From Clostridium prolinivorans (lineage in GTDB: Bacteria > Bacillota > Clostridia > Clostridiales > Clostridiaceae), in contig NZ_RJWG01000004.1 in the NCBI RefSeq assembly GCF_004011155.1, positions 528 through 64,527 on the forward strand: a DNA stretch of 64,000 nucleotides, given 5' to 3'. The notes below the pieces were generated by a model. The model was not told the DNA's origin. It made no database searches and saw only the letters and a program-made list of their open reading frames with translations. Numbering within the stretch: position 1 is the first letter of the stretch; each line of letters starts with the position of its first letter. Both the position numbers and the translations under genes were made by a program. Below are positions 15,235-24,976 of the stretch, piece by piece.

Positions 15235-17253
15235 TTACTTAATTGTAACTTCAGCTACTTTATCTCCATTATTTTTTATACCTGTTTCTACATTTATTTT
15301 TTCAACTTTATCCATATTAGTTATTATAACTGGAGAAATAACACTTTTAGCTTTTTCTTTAAGGAAATCTAAATCTAATGTTAAAAGTAAATCACCTTTT
15401 TTTACTTTATCTCCTTGTGCAACATGAGCTGTAAATCCTTCACCATTTAAGCTTACAGTATCTACTCCAATATGGACTAAAACTTCAAGTCCTGCTTCTG
15501 TAGTTATAGCTACAGCATGTTTTGTTGGGAAAAGCACAGTAATTTCTCCATCTATAGGGGAATATACTTTGTTCCCTTTTGGCACCACAGCAAAACCATC
15601 TCCAAGCATTTTACTTGAAAAAACTTCATCTGGAACTTTTGAAAGTTCTACTATCTCTCCATCAATTGGACTTGATAATATATAAGTACCAGATTTTATA
15701 TCTTTATTTTCATCTACTTTAGCCTGTTCTTCTTTAGGAGCATCAGAATCTTCAAATTCAATATTTTCATCTAAAGCACCGCTTGCGATTATAGCTTTTA
15801 TATCTTCTTTAATTCTTTCAGCTTCTGTTCCAAAAATTACTTGAACGCTATTTCCTGCAACTAAAATTCCTGCAGCTCCAAGTGCTTTAAGAGTAGATTG
15901 TTGTACTTTTGAAACATCTTTTAAAGTAAGTCTTAATCTAGTAACACAAGCATCTAAAACTTCTATATTTTCTTTTCCACCTATAGCCATTAATACTCTG
16001 CGTGCTTTTTCACTGCCTTTAACATTTATAGGCATTGGTGCATCAGCATCTTCATCTTCTCTTCCTGGAGTTTTTATATTAAGTGCTTTTATAACTGAAT
16101 AAAAAACTACAAAATATAAAGCAAAGAAAGCTAATCCAACAGGCCATATAAGCCATGGATTTCCAGCATATTTAAAACCTAATAAATAATCAATAAATGA
16201 AGCTGAAAAAGTATAACCTAATCTAATTTTTAAAATACTTGTAATAATTCCTGATAAAAATGCTGCTAACACATGGAATACAAATAACATAGGTGCTACA
16301 AATATAAATGAAAATTCAATTGGTTCTGTAATACCAGTTAAGAAAGCAACAAAAGCTGCAGAAATCATCATACCAGAAACTTTTTTTCTATTTTCTTTTT
16401 TAGCTGCTGCAATCATAGCAAGTGCTGCTCCTGGAAGTCCAAACATTAAAATTGGATATTCAGAAGCCATAAATACTCCGGCAGTTGGATCTCCTTGGAA
16501 ATATCTCGCAGAATCTCCAAAATATTTTACGCCATTAGAAACATACTCCCCAAATTGATACAAAAATGGTGGATAATACATATGATGAAGTCCAACTGGA
16601 ATTAAAAGTCTCTTACCAGCTGCATAAAATGCTGGTCCAAAAATAGAATTACTTGCCCATTGTGCAGCAACATTTATTCCATTTTGAATTGGTGCCCAAA
16701 TTGTAACTCCAATTATACCAAAAGCAAGTGCTGCAACAGAAGTTATTATAGGTACAAATCTTCTTCCTCCAAAAAAACCAAGAACTTGTGGAAGTTTTAT
16801 ATCATGAAATTTATTAAAAAGATACCCAGCTATAAGACCTATAGCAATACCTCCAAAAACGCCCATATTTATGGTAGTTTTTGAAACTATATCTGAATAA
16901 GCTGGAGTAGCCATAAAATCTTTTAATGCCATATTTTGAGCTGCAGCAGTTTTTTGAGCAAGTGCTGTTGCTGCATTACTACTTGCAACTTTTATAACAG
17001 CTTGTAGTATAAACTGACCAACTACAGCAGCTAATGCCGCTACTCCTTCTCCTCCTGAAAATCCTATGGCTACACCAACTGCAAATATCATAGGAAGATT
17101 ACTAAATATAGCATCTCCTGCTTGAGCCATATATGGTATGTTTAATAAATCTGGCTGCCCAAATCTTAGCAAAAGACCAGCTGCAGGTAAAACCGAAACA
17201 GGAAGCATTAAGGATTTACCTATTTTTTGAAGTGTTGCGAATAATTTCTTCAT
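15235..17253 (-). CDS. ptsG: PTS glucose-type permease, EIICBA
   Basis: A 672-aa three-domain permease that imports and phosphorylates glucose or a related sugar such as N-acetylglucosamine. Domain order is IIC (1-390, membrane, with the sugar-binding loop GITEPIEFSF at about 308-317), IIB (about 415-490, phosphocysteine in DACVTRLRLTL) and IIA (about 520-672, phosphohistidine in VLVHIGVDTV). Linkers rich in Asp and Glu separate the domains. The gene follows a glcT-like antiterminator gene, with a terminator hairpin in between, as in GlcT-controlled ptsG operons. Substrate assignment rests on family and context. Confidence 0.88.
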   Translation of the reverse strand: MKKLFATLQKIGKSLMLPVSVLPAAGLLLRFGQPDLLNIPYMAQAGDAIFSNLPMIFAVGVAIGFSGGEGVAALAAVVGQFILQAVIKVASSNAATALAQKTAAAQNMALKDFMATPAYSDIVSKTTINMGVFGGIAIGLIAGYLFNKFHDIKLPQVLGFFGGRRFVPIITSVAALAFGIIGVTIWAPIQNGINVAAQWASNSIFGPAFYAAGKRLLIPVGLHHMYYPPFLYQFGEYVSNGVKYFGDSARYFQGDPTAGVFMASEYPILMFGLPGAALAMIAAAKKENRKKVSGMMISAAFVAFLTGITEPIEFSFIFVAPMLFVFHVLAAFLSGIITSILKIRLGYTFSASFIDYLLGFKYAGNPWLIWPVGLAFFALYFVVFYSVIKALNIKTPGREDEDADAPMPINVKGSEKARRVLMAIGGKENIEVLDACVTRLRLTLKDVSKVQQSTLKALGAAGILVAGNSVQVIFGTEAERIKEDIKAIIASGALDENIEFEDSDAPKEEQAKVDENKDIKSGTYILSSPIDGEIVELSKVPDEVFSSKMLGDGFAVVPKGNKVYSPIDGEITVLFPTKHAVAITTEAGLEVLVHIGVDTVSLNGEGFTAHVAQGDKVKKGDLLLTLDLDFLKEKAKSVISPVIITNMDKVEKINVETGIKNNGDKVAEVTIK

Positions 17254-17350
17254 AGAAAGTCCTCCTTTTTTAGTATTTATAAAATATTAAATTTTTTATA
17301 TTTGTTTTCTATTATTCCTTTTATGCTTAATATAAATTCAAAAAAATAAA

Positions 17351-17402
17351 GCACAAGCAAAAAATAACTACAAATAATATAGTAGTCATTTTAAGCTCGT
17401 GC
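17351..17402 (-). promoter_or_regulatory. Terminator/antiterminator hairpin in the ptsG leader
   Basis: GCACGAGC and GCTTGTGC arms close a 52-nt structure. An inner TGACTAC/GTAGTTA stem lies within it, and it is followed on the minus strand by TTTATTTTTTT. It sits between the glcT-like gene and ptsG. The arrangement fits a terminator opened by a BglG-family antiterminator binding an overlapping RNA hairpin. The exact RNA antiterminator site was not defined. Confidence 0.65.
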
Positions 17403-17423
17403 CTAATTTAATAGTAACACTGC

Positions 17424-18248
17424 TTATATTTCTGAAAGCCTCCTAATATGGAGTGCAATATAACCAATTTCATCTTCAGGAATTTTTATAGAAAACAAAT
17501 TTTCAATTTTTAAAGCAATCTTAATTGCTAAATCATACTCATTATACATTTCTTTTTTTATGCTGTCAAGAAGATAATTTTTAATAGTTTTTTTCTTTAT
17601 AACTCTTTGAAGCATAAAGTTTATATGTGTAACAGTCCTTAAATATTCTATTGAATTTTTATCAAAATCTTTTTTTAAAAGTTTTGATATAAGTTCCATA
17701 ACTTCTCCTATTTTTTTTGTATATGATAAAGCACTGCTTACCTCTTTATTATTTAGAGCAGCATTTATATGCATACATATAAAACCTATTTCAGTTTCTG
17801 GAAGATTAACATCAAGTCTTTTATTTATCATATCTATAGCTTTTTTAGCTAAACTATATTCCTTAGGATAAAGTGCCATTAACTCATGTAAAAATGGGTT
17901 CTCTATTTTTATACCTTGTTTTATTCTATTAATAGCAAAATTTATATGATCTGGAAGAGATACATGTATAGCTTCAGTAAATTTTGCTTTTAATTCATTT
18001 TCACAAAAAGAAATTATTTCTTCTGAAATACCCACTATTTTATTATCAACACTTTCTAAAATCTTGTTGAAATTATTTTCTTCCTCTGTCTGTTTCACAA
18101 ATATGCTTTCAATTTTATCTTCTGAAATTTTGGAGCCTTTTCTTGAATTAAATCCAATAGCTTTTCCTACTAAAATAAATTGCTTTTTATCTTTTTCTGC
18201 TACTACTACATTGTTATTTAGTACTTTTTTTATTGTATACTCTTCCAT
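17424..18248 (-). CDS. glcT: BglG/GlcT-family transcriptional antiterminator
   Basis: A 274-aa regulator. Residues 1-56 form the RNA-binding CAT domain, beginning MEEYTIKKVLNNNVVVAEK. Two PTS regulation domains follow: PRD1 (about 65-168) contains HVSLPDHINFAINR and FICMHINAAL; PRD2 (about 170-274) contains THINFMLQRV and GYIALHIRRL. The histidines are the sites that the PTS phosphorylates. In the absence of sugar the permease inactivates it; with sugar it stops termination in the ptsG leader. The downstream ptsG gene and hairpin support this role. Confidence 0.88.
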   Translation of the reverse strand: MEEYTIKKVLNNNVVVAEKDKKQFILVGKAIGFNSRKGSKISEDKIESIFVKQTEEENNFNKILESVDNKIVGISEEIISFCENELKAKFTEAIHVSLPDHINFAINRIKQGIKIENPFLHELMALYPKEYSLAKKAIDMINKRLDVNLPETEIGFICMHINAALNNKEVSSALSYTKKIGEVMELISKLLKKDFDKNSIEYLRTVTHINFMLQRVIKKKTIKNYLLDSIKKEMYNEYDLAIKIALKIENLFSIKIPEDEIGYIALHIRRLSEI

Positions 18249-18414
18249 AAATTCCTCCTAATTGTGAAGTTAACATAGCCTAAAATATAAGACTTTATGC
18301 TTATTTCACACAGGCTTAATTTAGTATGATAGTTATACCTTTATATTATACTAAATTATATTAACTAAAATTTTTATCTAAGTAAAAATAAAAATTTTAT
18401 CTAAATAAAAAATT

Positions 18415-19329
18415 TTAAGGGAGCCTGTTTCCTGCTGCTTTATATATTTCATACCATTCTTCTCTTGTAATCTCTACATTAGAAGCCTTACATATATCTT
18501 TTAAACGCTCACTATTTGTTGTACCTACTATTGTTTGTATTTTAGCAGGATGCCTTAATATCCATGCAACTGCAATAGCACTATTTGATACTCCTTTATT
18601 TTTTGCAATTTCATCTATTTTTTTATTAAGCTCTGAAAATTTTTCATTATCTAAAAATACACCTTCAAAGAATCCATACTGAAAAGGCGACCAAGCTTGA
18701 ATTGTTATATCTTTTAATCTGCAGTATTCTAATACACTTCCATCTCTATCTATAGAAGAATCTACTTTCATATTTACATTAATTCCAGAATCTATCATGC
18801 CAGTATGCATTATACCAAATTGAAGCTGATTTATTATAATTTTTTGATTTAAATATTTACTTAAAAGTTCAATTTGCATTGGATTTTGATTGCTCACTCC
18901 AAAATATTTAACCTTACCACTTCTATGCAATAAATCAAAAGCTTCTGCTACTTCTTCTGGTTCCATTAATGTATCTGGTCTATGAAGAAGTAATATATCT
19001 ATATAATCAGTTTTTAATCTTTTTAAACTTCCATCTACAGAATTTAATATATGTTCCTTTGAAAAATCATAAAATCCCTTTCTTATTCCGCATTTCGTTT
19101 GAATTATAAGTTTTTCTCTTATATTTGAATTCATGCCTAAAGCATCAGCAAAAATTTCTTCTGATTTGCCACCACCATAAATATCTGCATGATCAAAAAA
19201 ATTTATTCCTTCCTCTAAAGCAGTATTAATAAGTTTAGCTGCTTCATTTTTAGAAAGCTCTGCAATTCTCATACATCCTAATGAAATTTCTGGAGCCTTT
19301 AATATTCCTCCAATATTTATATTTTTCAT
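18415..19329 (-). CDS. Aldo/keto reductase (YdhF-like)
   Basis: A 304-aa TIM-barrel oxidoreductase using NADPH. The catalytic residues appear in order: Asp and Tyr in FDHADIYGGGKSE (about residues 45-57), Lys in IIQTKCGIRKG (about 76) and His in ILLLHRPDT (about 110). The C-terminus has the cofactor loop IVGTTNSERLKDI (about 268). Subfamily features such as IQAWSPFQYGFFEG match YdhF-type reductases of unknown physiological substrate. It is monocistronic. Confidence 0.85.
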   Translation of the reverse strand: MKNINIGGILKAPEISLGCMRIAELSKNEAAKLINTALEEGINFFDHADIYGGGKSEEIFADALGMNSNIREKLIIQTKCGIRKGFYDFSKEHILNSVDGSLKRLKTDYIDILLLHRPDTLMEPEEVAEAFDLLHRSGKVKYFGVSNQNPMQIELLSKYLNQKIIINQLQFGIMHTGMIDSGINVNMKVDSSIDRDGSVLEYCRLKDITIQAWSPFQYGFFEGVFLDNEKFSELNKKIDEIAKNKGVSNSAIAVAWILRHPAKIQTIVGTTNSERLKDICKASNVEITREEWYEIYKAAGNRLP

Positions 19330-19392
19330 ATAGCCACCTCTTTTTATGTATTTATATATTTATTTTACCATATTAATTTATAACCGGTTAAC

Positions 19393-19649
19393 TTATGGAA
19401 TTCTTTTTTTATTTTTTAATATTTCTTCATTTAAAATCTTTGGAAGTGCTCCACTATGAGCCATATGAGCATGACTTAGTATAATTGCATCTAATCCGCC
19501 AATTTCTTGAATAGTCCTAAAATTGGGAAGTATATCCTTAGAATTTCCTTGTCTTATACCACAATCTAAAATTATTTTTTATCTTGAATTTTTAAAAGTA
19601 TACAACTTGCTCCTACTTCTTTTGCCCCTCCTAAAAAACTTATGTTCAT
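19393..19649 (-). pseudogene. Metallo-beta-lactamase-fold (beta-CASP type) hydrolase remnant
   Basis: The minus strand from ATG 19649 reads MNISFLGGAKEVGASCILLK and then hits a stop after QDKK. After a frameshift the homology continues with ILDCGIRQG and LSHAHMAHSGALPKIL. This is the N-terminus of an MBL-fold exonuclease-like protein that normally runs over 400 residues. Here it stops after about 85 codons. The metal motif is also degraded: HAHMAH instead of the usual HxHxDH. So it is truncated, frameshifted and mutated. Confidence 0.8.
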
Positions 19650-19742
19650 TTAATTCACCTAATTTCTATTATATAAACTTATCAAAATATTAATCCTTAT
19701 AATAAATAATTTGCAATAACTTATTATAGCACAAAATATTAA

Positions 19743-20357
19743 TTATTTTTTATATTTCTTCTTTACTACTTTTAACCTGAAAAAATCTTCTCTTTCCTTT
19801 TCTTCAAGAACTTCAGTAACAAATTTTACTATTTCCTCAAATTTAGGTATTTGAATATTTGAAAGTGCATTAGTTCTTTTTTGAGTTTTCTTAACTTCCA
19901 TAGCAAGTCTATATACTGCATTTTCTACTTCTGTCAATTCATAAGTTAAATATTTTACTTTATTAAATTCAACCATAGCCTCATCTATAGCAGCATTAGT
20001 CCTATAAAAGCCATATCTAGGTTCTATTTCTTTTTCTTTAAAAATTACTTTTGGTACTTCTACTCCCATAACGCTTTTAAATAAAATATCATAATCATTA
20101 CTTTCTTCTATAGTCATAGCTATATCTTCTACATTAATAATTCCTGTAGTTATATTAGCATTTTCTAAAGCCTTATAAGCTTTAGAAAATGTTATAAAAA
20201 TTTCTTTCTGAAGCTTATATGCCTTTGATACATAAGACATCATTTCTTTTATAAGTACATTTCTTTTTTTATCTAAAAGTTCATATCCTTTTTTAGAAAA
20301 TTCTAAAGAACTTTTTGCTGATAATAAAGTAGATTTGGTTGGTGCTATATTATCCAT
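19743..20357 (-). CDS. atpD: V-type ATPase subunit D
   Basis: A 204-aa central stalk subunit made almost entirely of long helices, with the N-terminal PTKSTLLSAKSSLEFSKKGYELLDKKR signature of V/A-ATPase subunit D. It turns with the rotor and couples ATP hydrolysis in the A3B3 head to the membrane ring. It is the last gene of the nine-gene operon and starts one base past the atpB stop codon, so the two are translationally coupled. Confidence 0.93.
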   Translation of the reverse strand: MDNIAPTKSTLLSAKSSLEFSKKGYELLDKKRNVLIKEMMSYVSKAYKLQKEIFITFSKAYKALENANITTGIINVEDIAMTIEESNDYDILFKSVMGVEVPKVIFKEKEIEPRYGFYRTNAAIDEAMVEFNKVKYLTYELTEVENAVYRLAMEVKKTQKRTNALSNIQIPKFEEIVKFVTEVLEEKEREDFFRLKVVKKKYKK

Positions 20358-20358
20358 A

Positions 20359-21741
20359 TCATTTCACCGCTTCATTATAATATTTATCTAATATTTCTTT
20401 AGATATTCTATCTAACTCATTTTTAGGCAATATACTTAAAATATCCCAAGCTAAATCTAAAGTTTCATTTATATTTCTATTTTCATCATAAGACTGTTTT
20501 AAAAATTTTTCATCAAACGCTCTTCCAAATTGTAAATATATTTTATCTATATTTGATAGTTCATCTTCACCTATAACTTGAGAAAGTGCCAATACTTCTT
20601 GCACTCTAGAATATGCCGCAAATATTTGATTTGAAACTTCAGCATGATCTTCTCTTGTAAAACCTTCACCAATTCCATCTTTCATAAGTCTTGAAAGAGA
20701 AGGAAGTATATTTACTGGAGGATAAATTCCTTTTTGTTCTATTCCTCTGCTTAAAACTATCTGTCCCTCTGTTATAAAACCTGTTAAATCTGGCACGGGA
20801 TGAGTTATATCATCATTAGGCATAGTAAGTATAGGTATTTGAGTTATGCTACCTTCTTTTTTATGCATCATTCCTGCTCTTTCATAAAGAGAAGCTAAAT
20901 CTGAATATAAATATCCTGGATATCCTTTTCTGCTTGGAACCTCTTCTTTTAATGAAGATAATTCTCTTAATGCTTCACAATAGCTTGTCATGTCAGTAAG
21001 TATAACTAACACATGCATTCCTTCTTCAAAGGCTAAATATTCTGCAGCAGTCAATGCACATCTTGGAGTTATAATTCTTTCAACTATTGGATCATCTGCC
21101 AAATTTGTAAACATTACAACCTTTTCTAATGCGCCTGCTTCTTCAAAGCTCTTTTTAAAAAAGTTGTAATCATCATATTTAATTCCCATGGCTCCAAATA
21201 CTATGCAAAACTTTTCTTCCTCATCTCCTGAAATTTTTGCTTGCCTTATAATTTGTGCAGTTAATTCATTATGGGACATACCACTTCCAGAAAATATAGG
21301 AAGTTTTTGTCCTCTAATTAATGTAGAAAGACAATCTATAGAAGATATTCCTGTTTGTATATAGTTCCTTGGATATTTTCTAGCTACAGGATTTATTGGT
21401 CTTCCATTTACATCATATTTTTTTAAAGAATAAACTTCTCCTCCATTATCTCTTGGTTCACCTATACCATTAAATTCTCTTCCTAAAATATCTTTACAAA
21501 GAGGTATTTTAAAAGGTTCTCCTCTAAATTGTACAGAAGTATTATTTACAGACATTCCAGTAGTAGATTCAAAAACCTGAATTATAGCCTTATCTTTATA
21601 TATTTGAACAACTTTACCCTTTTTTCTTATATTTTCATCTACAATTATATCTACAATTTCATCATAAGCAGCATTTTCAACATCAGAAAGTATAATCAAA
21701 GGTCCTTGTACTTTATCTAGCATTAAATATTCTTTTTTCAT
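20359..21741 (-). CDS. atpB: V-type ATPase subunit B
   Basis: The 460-aa non-catalytic head subunit. It has an ATPase beta-barrel and RecA-like fold, but the Walker A lysine is absent; the position reads [17 protein letters not shown]. The arginine-finger region [14 protein letters not shown] lies at about residue 350, as expected for V-type B. It alternates with subunit A in the hexameric head. It is 5 bp downstream of atpA and is preceded by GGAAGTGAT. Confidence 0.95.
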   Translation of the reverse strand: MKKEYLMLDKVQGPLIILSDVENAAYDEIVDIIVDENIRKKGKVVQIYKDKAIIQVFESTTGMSVNNTSVQFRGEPFKIPLCKDILGREFNGIGEPRDNGGEVYSLKKYDVNGRPINPVARKYPRNYIQTGISSIDCLSTLIRGQKLPIFSGSGMSHNELTAQIIRQAKISGDEEEKFCIVFGAMGIKYDDYNFFKKSFEEAGALEKVVMFTNLADDPIVERIITPRCALTAAEYLAFEEGMHVLVILTDMTSYCEALRELSSLKEEVPSRKGYPGYLYSDLASLYERAGMMHKKEGSITQIPILTMPNDDITHPVPDLTGFITEGQIVLSRGIEQKGIYPPVNILPSLSRLMKDGIGEGFTREDHAEVSNQIFAAYSRVQEVLALSQVIGEDELSNIDKIYLQFGRAFDEKFLKQSYDENRNINETLDLAWDILSILPKNELDRISKEILDKYYNEAVK

Positions 21742-21746
21742 TTAGA

Positions 21747-23507
21747 TCACTTCCTATATTTTTCTATAAGTTTGTCAAAAAACTCTGCTATATCTTTCTT
21801 TAAATCATCTATAAGAGAAAAATCATTATTAGGAACGTTATATTTCATTTTATAAATTTTTTCTAATATATCTTTGTTAGCTACAACTGAAATTGGAACA
21901 CCAATCTTTACAGCTTCACTTCCTTTATCATAAAAACTTTCAATAACTTTAAGCATTTTATATTGTTTATTTAAAGGTACATAAGTATCCAAGTCATTAT
22001 AAGCATTTTGCTGAAGAAAAGCTGATTTTAAACATTTAGCTGTTTCTATAATAAGTCTTTGATCATCTGGTAAAACATCTTCTCCTACAAGCTTAACTAT
22101 TTCTAAAAGTTGGTTTTCTTCATATAAAAGCTTTAACATTTTTTCTCTTAAAATAATTACATCTTCAGCCACATTTTCTTCATACCACTCTTTTAAAAGA
22201 GGTAAATAGCTACTATAACTTGAAAGCCAATTTATAGCAGGATAGTGCCTAGCATAAGCTAAATTTTTATCTAACCCTAAAAATGCAGAAACAAATCTTT
22301 TAGTATTTTGAGTAACAGGTTCTGAAAAATCGCCACCTGCTGGAGAAACTGCACCAATTACAGTAACAGAGCCTTCTGTACCATTTAAATTTGTAGAGTA
22401 GCCTGCTCTTTCATAAAATTCAGCAATTCTTGAAGGAAGATACGCAGGATATCCTTCTTCTGCTGGCATTTCTTCAAGTCTTCCTGAAATTTCTCTAAGT
22501 GCTTCTGCCCATCTTGAAGTTGAATCTGCCATTATAGCCACATGATATCCCATATCTCTAAAATATTCAGCAATAGTTATACCTGTATAAATACTTGCTT
22601 CTCTTGCAGCAACTGGCATATTTGATGTATTAGCTATAAGAACAGTTCTGTTCATAAGCGGCATATTAGTTCTAGGATCTATAAGTTTTGGAAAATCTTC
22701 AAGAACTTCTGTCATTTCATTTCCTCTTTCTCCACATCCTATGTAAACTATAATATCCGCATCAGACCATTTCGCAAGTTGATGCTGAGTCATTGTTTTT
22801 CCTGTCCCAAATCCCCCTGGAATGGCACAAGTTCCACCTTTAGCTAATGGAAAAAATATATCTATTATTCTCTGTCCAGTAACAAGAGGCTTAAATATAC
22901 TTTTCTTTTCTTTTACAGGTCTTGGATTTCTTACAGGCCAATATTGATAAAGCTTAAGCTCATAAATTTTATTTTCTTGTTTTAAAGTAACTATTGTTGT
23001 TTCTATATTATAAAAACCACTTTCTTTTACATCAATTACAGTACCAAATACATTTGGAGGAACCATTATTTTATGGACTATTGCATTAGTCTCTTGAACA
23101 CTTGCATAAATATCTCCTTCTTTAAGTTCGTCTCCAATATTAACTTTAATTTCTACATTCCAAAGTTTTTCTTCATCTAAAGAAATAAGACCTATACCTT
23201 CAGGTATGAAGCCATAAGATATTTCATTAATTTTTTTTAGAGGTCTTTCAATTCCATCAAATATTCCTCCAAGTATTCCAGGACCAAGTTTTAAAGAAAG
23301 AGGACTGCCCGTAGAAACTATAGGTTCTCCTATTTTAAGCCCACTCGTTTCTTCATAAACTTGAATTGTGGCAAAATCGCCTTCTAATATTATTATTTCT
23401 CCTATGAGTTTTTTAAAGCCAACCATAACCATTTCCCTCATCTTAAAGCCCTGCATATGCAGAGCTTTAATAACAGGGCCGTTTATTAAAACTATTTTTC
23501 CTTCCAT
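21747..23507 (-). CDS. atpA: V-type ATPase catalytic subunit A
   Basis: A 586-aa catalytic subunit. The Walker A P-loop is GGFGTGKTMTQHQ at about residues 234-246. The catalytic glutamate region GERGNEMTEVL lies at about 261-271, and the Walker B strand is VAIMADSTSRWAEALRE. The long non-homologous insertion at about 110-190 that distinguishes V-type A from F-type beta is present. The start ATG is preceded by GGGGGG. Confidence 0.95.
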   Translation of the reverse strand: MEGKIVLINGPVIKALHMQGFKMREMVMVGFKKLIGEIIILEGDFATIQVYEETSGLKIGEPIVSTGSPLSLKLGPGILGGIFDGIERPLKKINEISYGFIPEGIGLISLDEEKLWNVEIKVNIGDELKEGDIYASVQETNAIVHKIMVPPNVFGTVIDVKESGFYNIETTIVTLKQENKIYELKLYQYWPVRNPRPVKEKKSIFKPLVTGQRIIDIFFPLAKGGTCAIPGGFGTGKTMTQHQLAKWSDADIIVYIGCGERGNEMTEVLEDFPKLIDPRTNMPLMNRTVLIANTSNMPVAAREASIYTGITIAEYFRDMGYHVAIMADSTSRWAEALREISGRLEEMPAEEGYPAYLPSRIAEFYERAGYSTNLNGTEGSVTVIGAVSPAGGDFSEPVTQNTKRFVSAFLGLDKNLAYARHYPAINWLSSYSSYLPLLKEWYEENVAEDVIILREKMLKLLYEENQLLEIVKLVGEDVLPDDQRLIIETAKCLKSAFLQQNAYNDLDTYVPLNKQYKMLKVIESFYDKGSEAVKIGVPISVVANKDILEKIYKMKYNVPNNDFSLIDDLKKDIAEFFDKLIEKYRK

Positions 23508-23519
23508 GCTTCTATCCCC

Positions 23520-24131
23520 CTAAGCAAGCATTTCCATAACTATAATACCAACTAATTCTTCGCTTTCTTTTAATTTTTTCGCTATACTGTAATCTATTTT
23601 AAATTTACCTTCTGCATCTTTTAAAATTATTCCACCAATAAAATCATCTTCAGATATAACTAGATTTATTTTTTTATTTTTGTAATTAGAAATTATATCT
23701 TCAATGTTATTTTTAAATTTTTCATAATCATCTTTTAAAACTGTAATATAATAGCTCCCATCTTCAATATCTTCTAAAACTTTTTCTAAAGTATCAAAAA
23801 GATAATTTTTGTATTCTTCTTTTGTTGTATAAATCTTTAACTTTTTCTTAACTTCTTCCATAGTAAATTTTACAAGATTGTCTTTAAGAGTTAAAATTTC
23901 TCTTTGTTTATTAATTTTCTCTTTTGCAATTATTTCGTTTGCTTTTATATTAGCTTTTTTAGTAGTCTCTATTATAGTATTTTTCTTAATTTCTTCTAAT
24001 TTTTCTTTTTCTTTATTTATTTTATTTAATGCCTCATTTTCATAAGCTTTAAGTCTTTCTTCTTTTTCTTCATTTAATTTATCATATATTATCTTAGAAA
24101 ATAAGTTTATCTTATCTTCAATAGTTGTCAT
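23520..24131 (-). CDS. atpE: V-type ATPase subunit E (peripheral stalk)
   Basis: 203 aa. The first ~115 residues form a continuous charged coiled coil (for example KEKLEEIKKNTIIETTKKAN), and the rest form a globular domain with DDFIGGIILKDAEGKFKIDY near residue 160. This is typical of the E subunit that holds the head stationary together with subunit G. It lies 12 bp before atpA in the operon. Confidence 0.9.
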   Translation of the reverse strand: MTTIEDKINLFSKIIYDKLNEEKEERLKAYENEALNKINKEKEKLEEIKKNTIIETTKKANIKANEIIAKEKINKQREILTLKDNLVKFTMEEVKKKLKIYTTKEEYKNYLFDTLEKVLEDIEDGSYYITVLKDDYEKFKNNIEDIISNYKNKKINLVISEDDFIGGIILKDAEGKFKIDYSIAKKLKESEELVGIIVMEMLA

Positions 24132-24198
24132 ATAAACCTCTCCTTATATAATAAGTTTATAGTTAAATTGCCTCTACAAACTTAAAACTTATTTATTT

Positions 24199-24507
24199 CT
24201 AAATTTTAAGACCTATGGATTCTTTAACATACTTAACTATATAGTCCCCTTCTTTTATTGAACCATGTCTATCTGGTATTTCAACTAAAAGAGGTCTTTC
24301 CTTAGAAAGCTTAATTTGCCTTACTTCATCTTCTATTAAAAGTCCTATTTTTTCTGTAATTATTATTATTCCTATATTTTTATCTTTTTTTAATTCATCT
24401 ATTTTTTTTAACACATCTTCCTTTTTATGAAGAACTATTCCATTAATTCCTGCCATCTTCATACCTACATAAGTATCTATATTATCACTTATCAAGTAAC
24501 TAATCAT
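24199..24507 (-). CDS. atpF: V-type ATPase subunit F
   Basis: 102 aa with the Rossmann-like small-subunit pattern: ISDNIDTYVGMKMAGINGIV at the start, GIIIITEKI in the middle and RPLLVEIPDRHGS near residue 75. Subunit F sits on the central stalk with D and modulates activity. Gene order (K-F-E-A-B-D) supports the call. Confidence 0.88.
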   Translation of the reverse strand: MISYLISDNIDTYVGMKMAGINGIVLHKKEDVLKKIDELKKDKNIGIIIITEKIGLLIEDEVRQIKLSKERPLLVEIPDRHGSIKEGDYIVKYVKESIGLKI

Positions 24508-24525
24508 AAATTTTCTCCTTTTATT

Positions 24526-24951
24526 TTAAATTCTTGAAAGTATCATTATAGATATTATAAGACCATATATAGCAATACCTTCTCCAAGCCCAACAAATAT
24601 AAGTGTTTTTCCAAGTATTTTAGGATCTTCAGATACAGCTCCTAAAGCCGCCGAACCAACAGCACCAACAGCATATCCTGCTCCAATAGTTGCAAGACCA
24701 GTTGAAAGTCCTGCTGCTATATATCCAAGTCCTGCTGCTGGATTAGAAACAGCTTCTCCTGCAGCTTTTGCCACAGTTGGAATATTCATTATTAGCCCTA
24801 TTGTTATAACAGGCACAAATGTTCCTAAATTTATCTTTAAAGCTTTTTTTACCTTCTCTTTCCCTAATATTTCTTCTTTTGCTCTTTGAGTAAATCCATA
24901 AGTTAAAGTAATTATAACAATACAAAAAGTTAACGCTAAAATTATAACCAT
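24526..24951 (-). CDS. ntpK: V-type ATPase proteolipid subunit K
   Basis: 141 aa with a first hydrophobic helix, a charged loop (QRAKEEILGKEKVKKAL) and two glycine- and alanine-rich ring helices. The essential ion-binding glutamate is in IFVGLGEGIAIYGLII near residue 125. Only one ring hairpin is present, unlike the duplicated NtpK of Enterococcus; the extra N-terminal helix looks like a retained leader segment. No glutamine occupies the first ring helix and the residue after the glutamate is glycine, not Ser or Thr, which does not support Na+ binding. Ion choice remains unproven. Confidence 0.9.
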   Translation of the reverse strand: MVIILALTFCIVIITLTYGFTQRAKEEILGKEKVKKALKINLGTFVPVITIGLIMNIPTVAKAAGEAVSNPAAGLGYIAAGLSTGLATIGAGYAVGAVGSAALGAVSEDPKILGKTLIFVGLGEGIAIYGLIISIMILSRI

Positions 24952-24976
24952 ATTAACACTCCTCTATTTTAATTTA

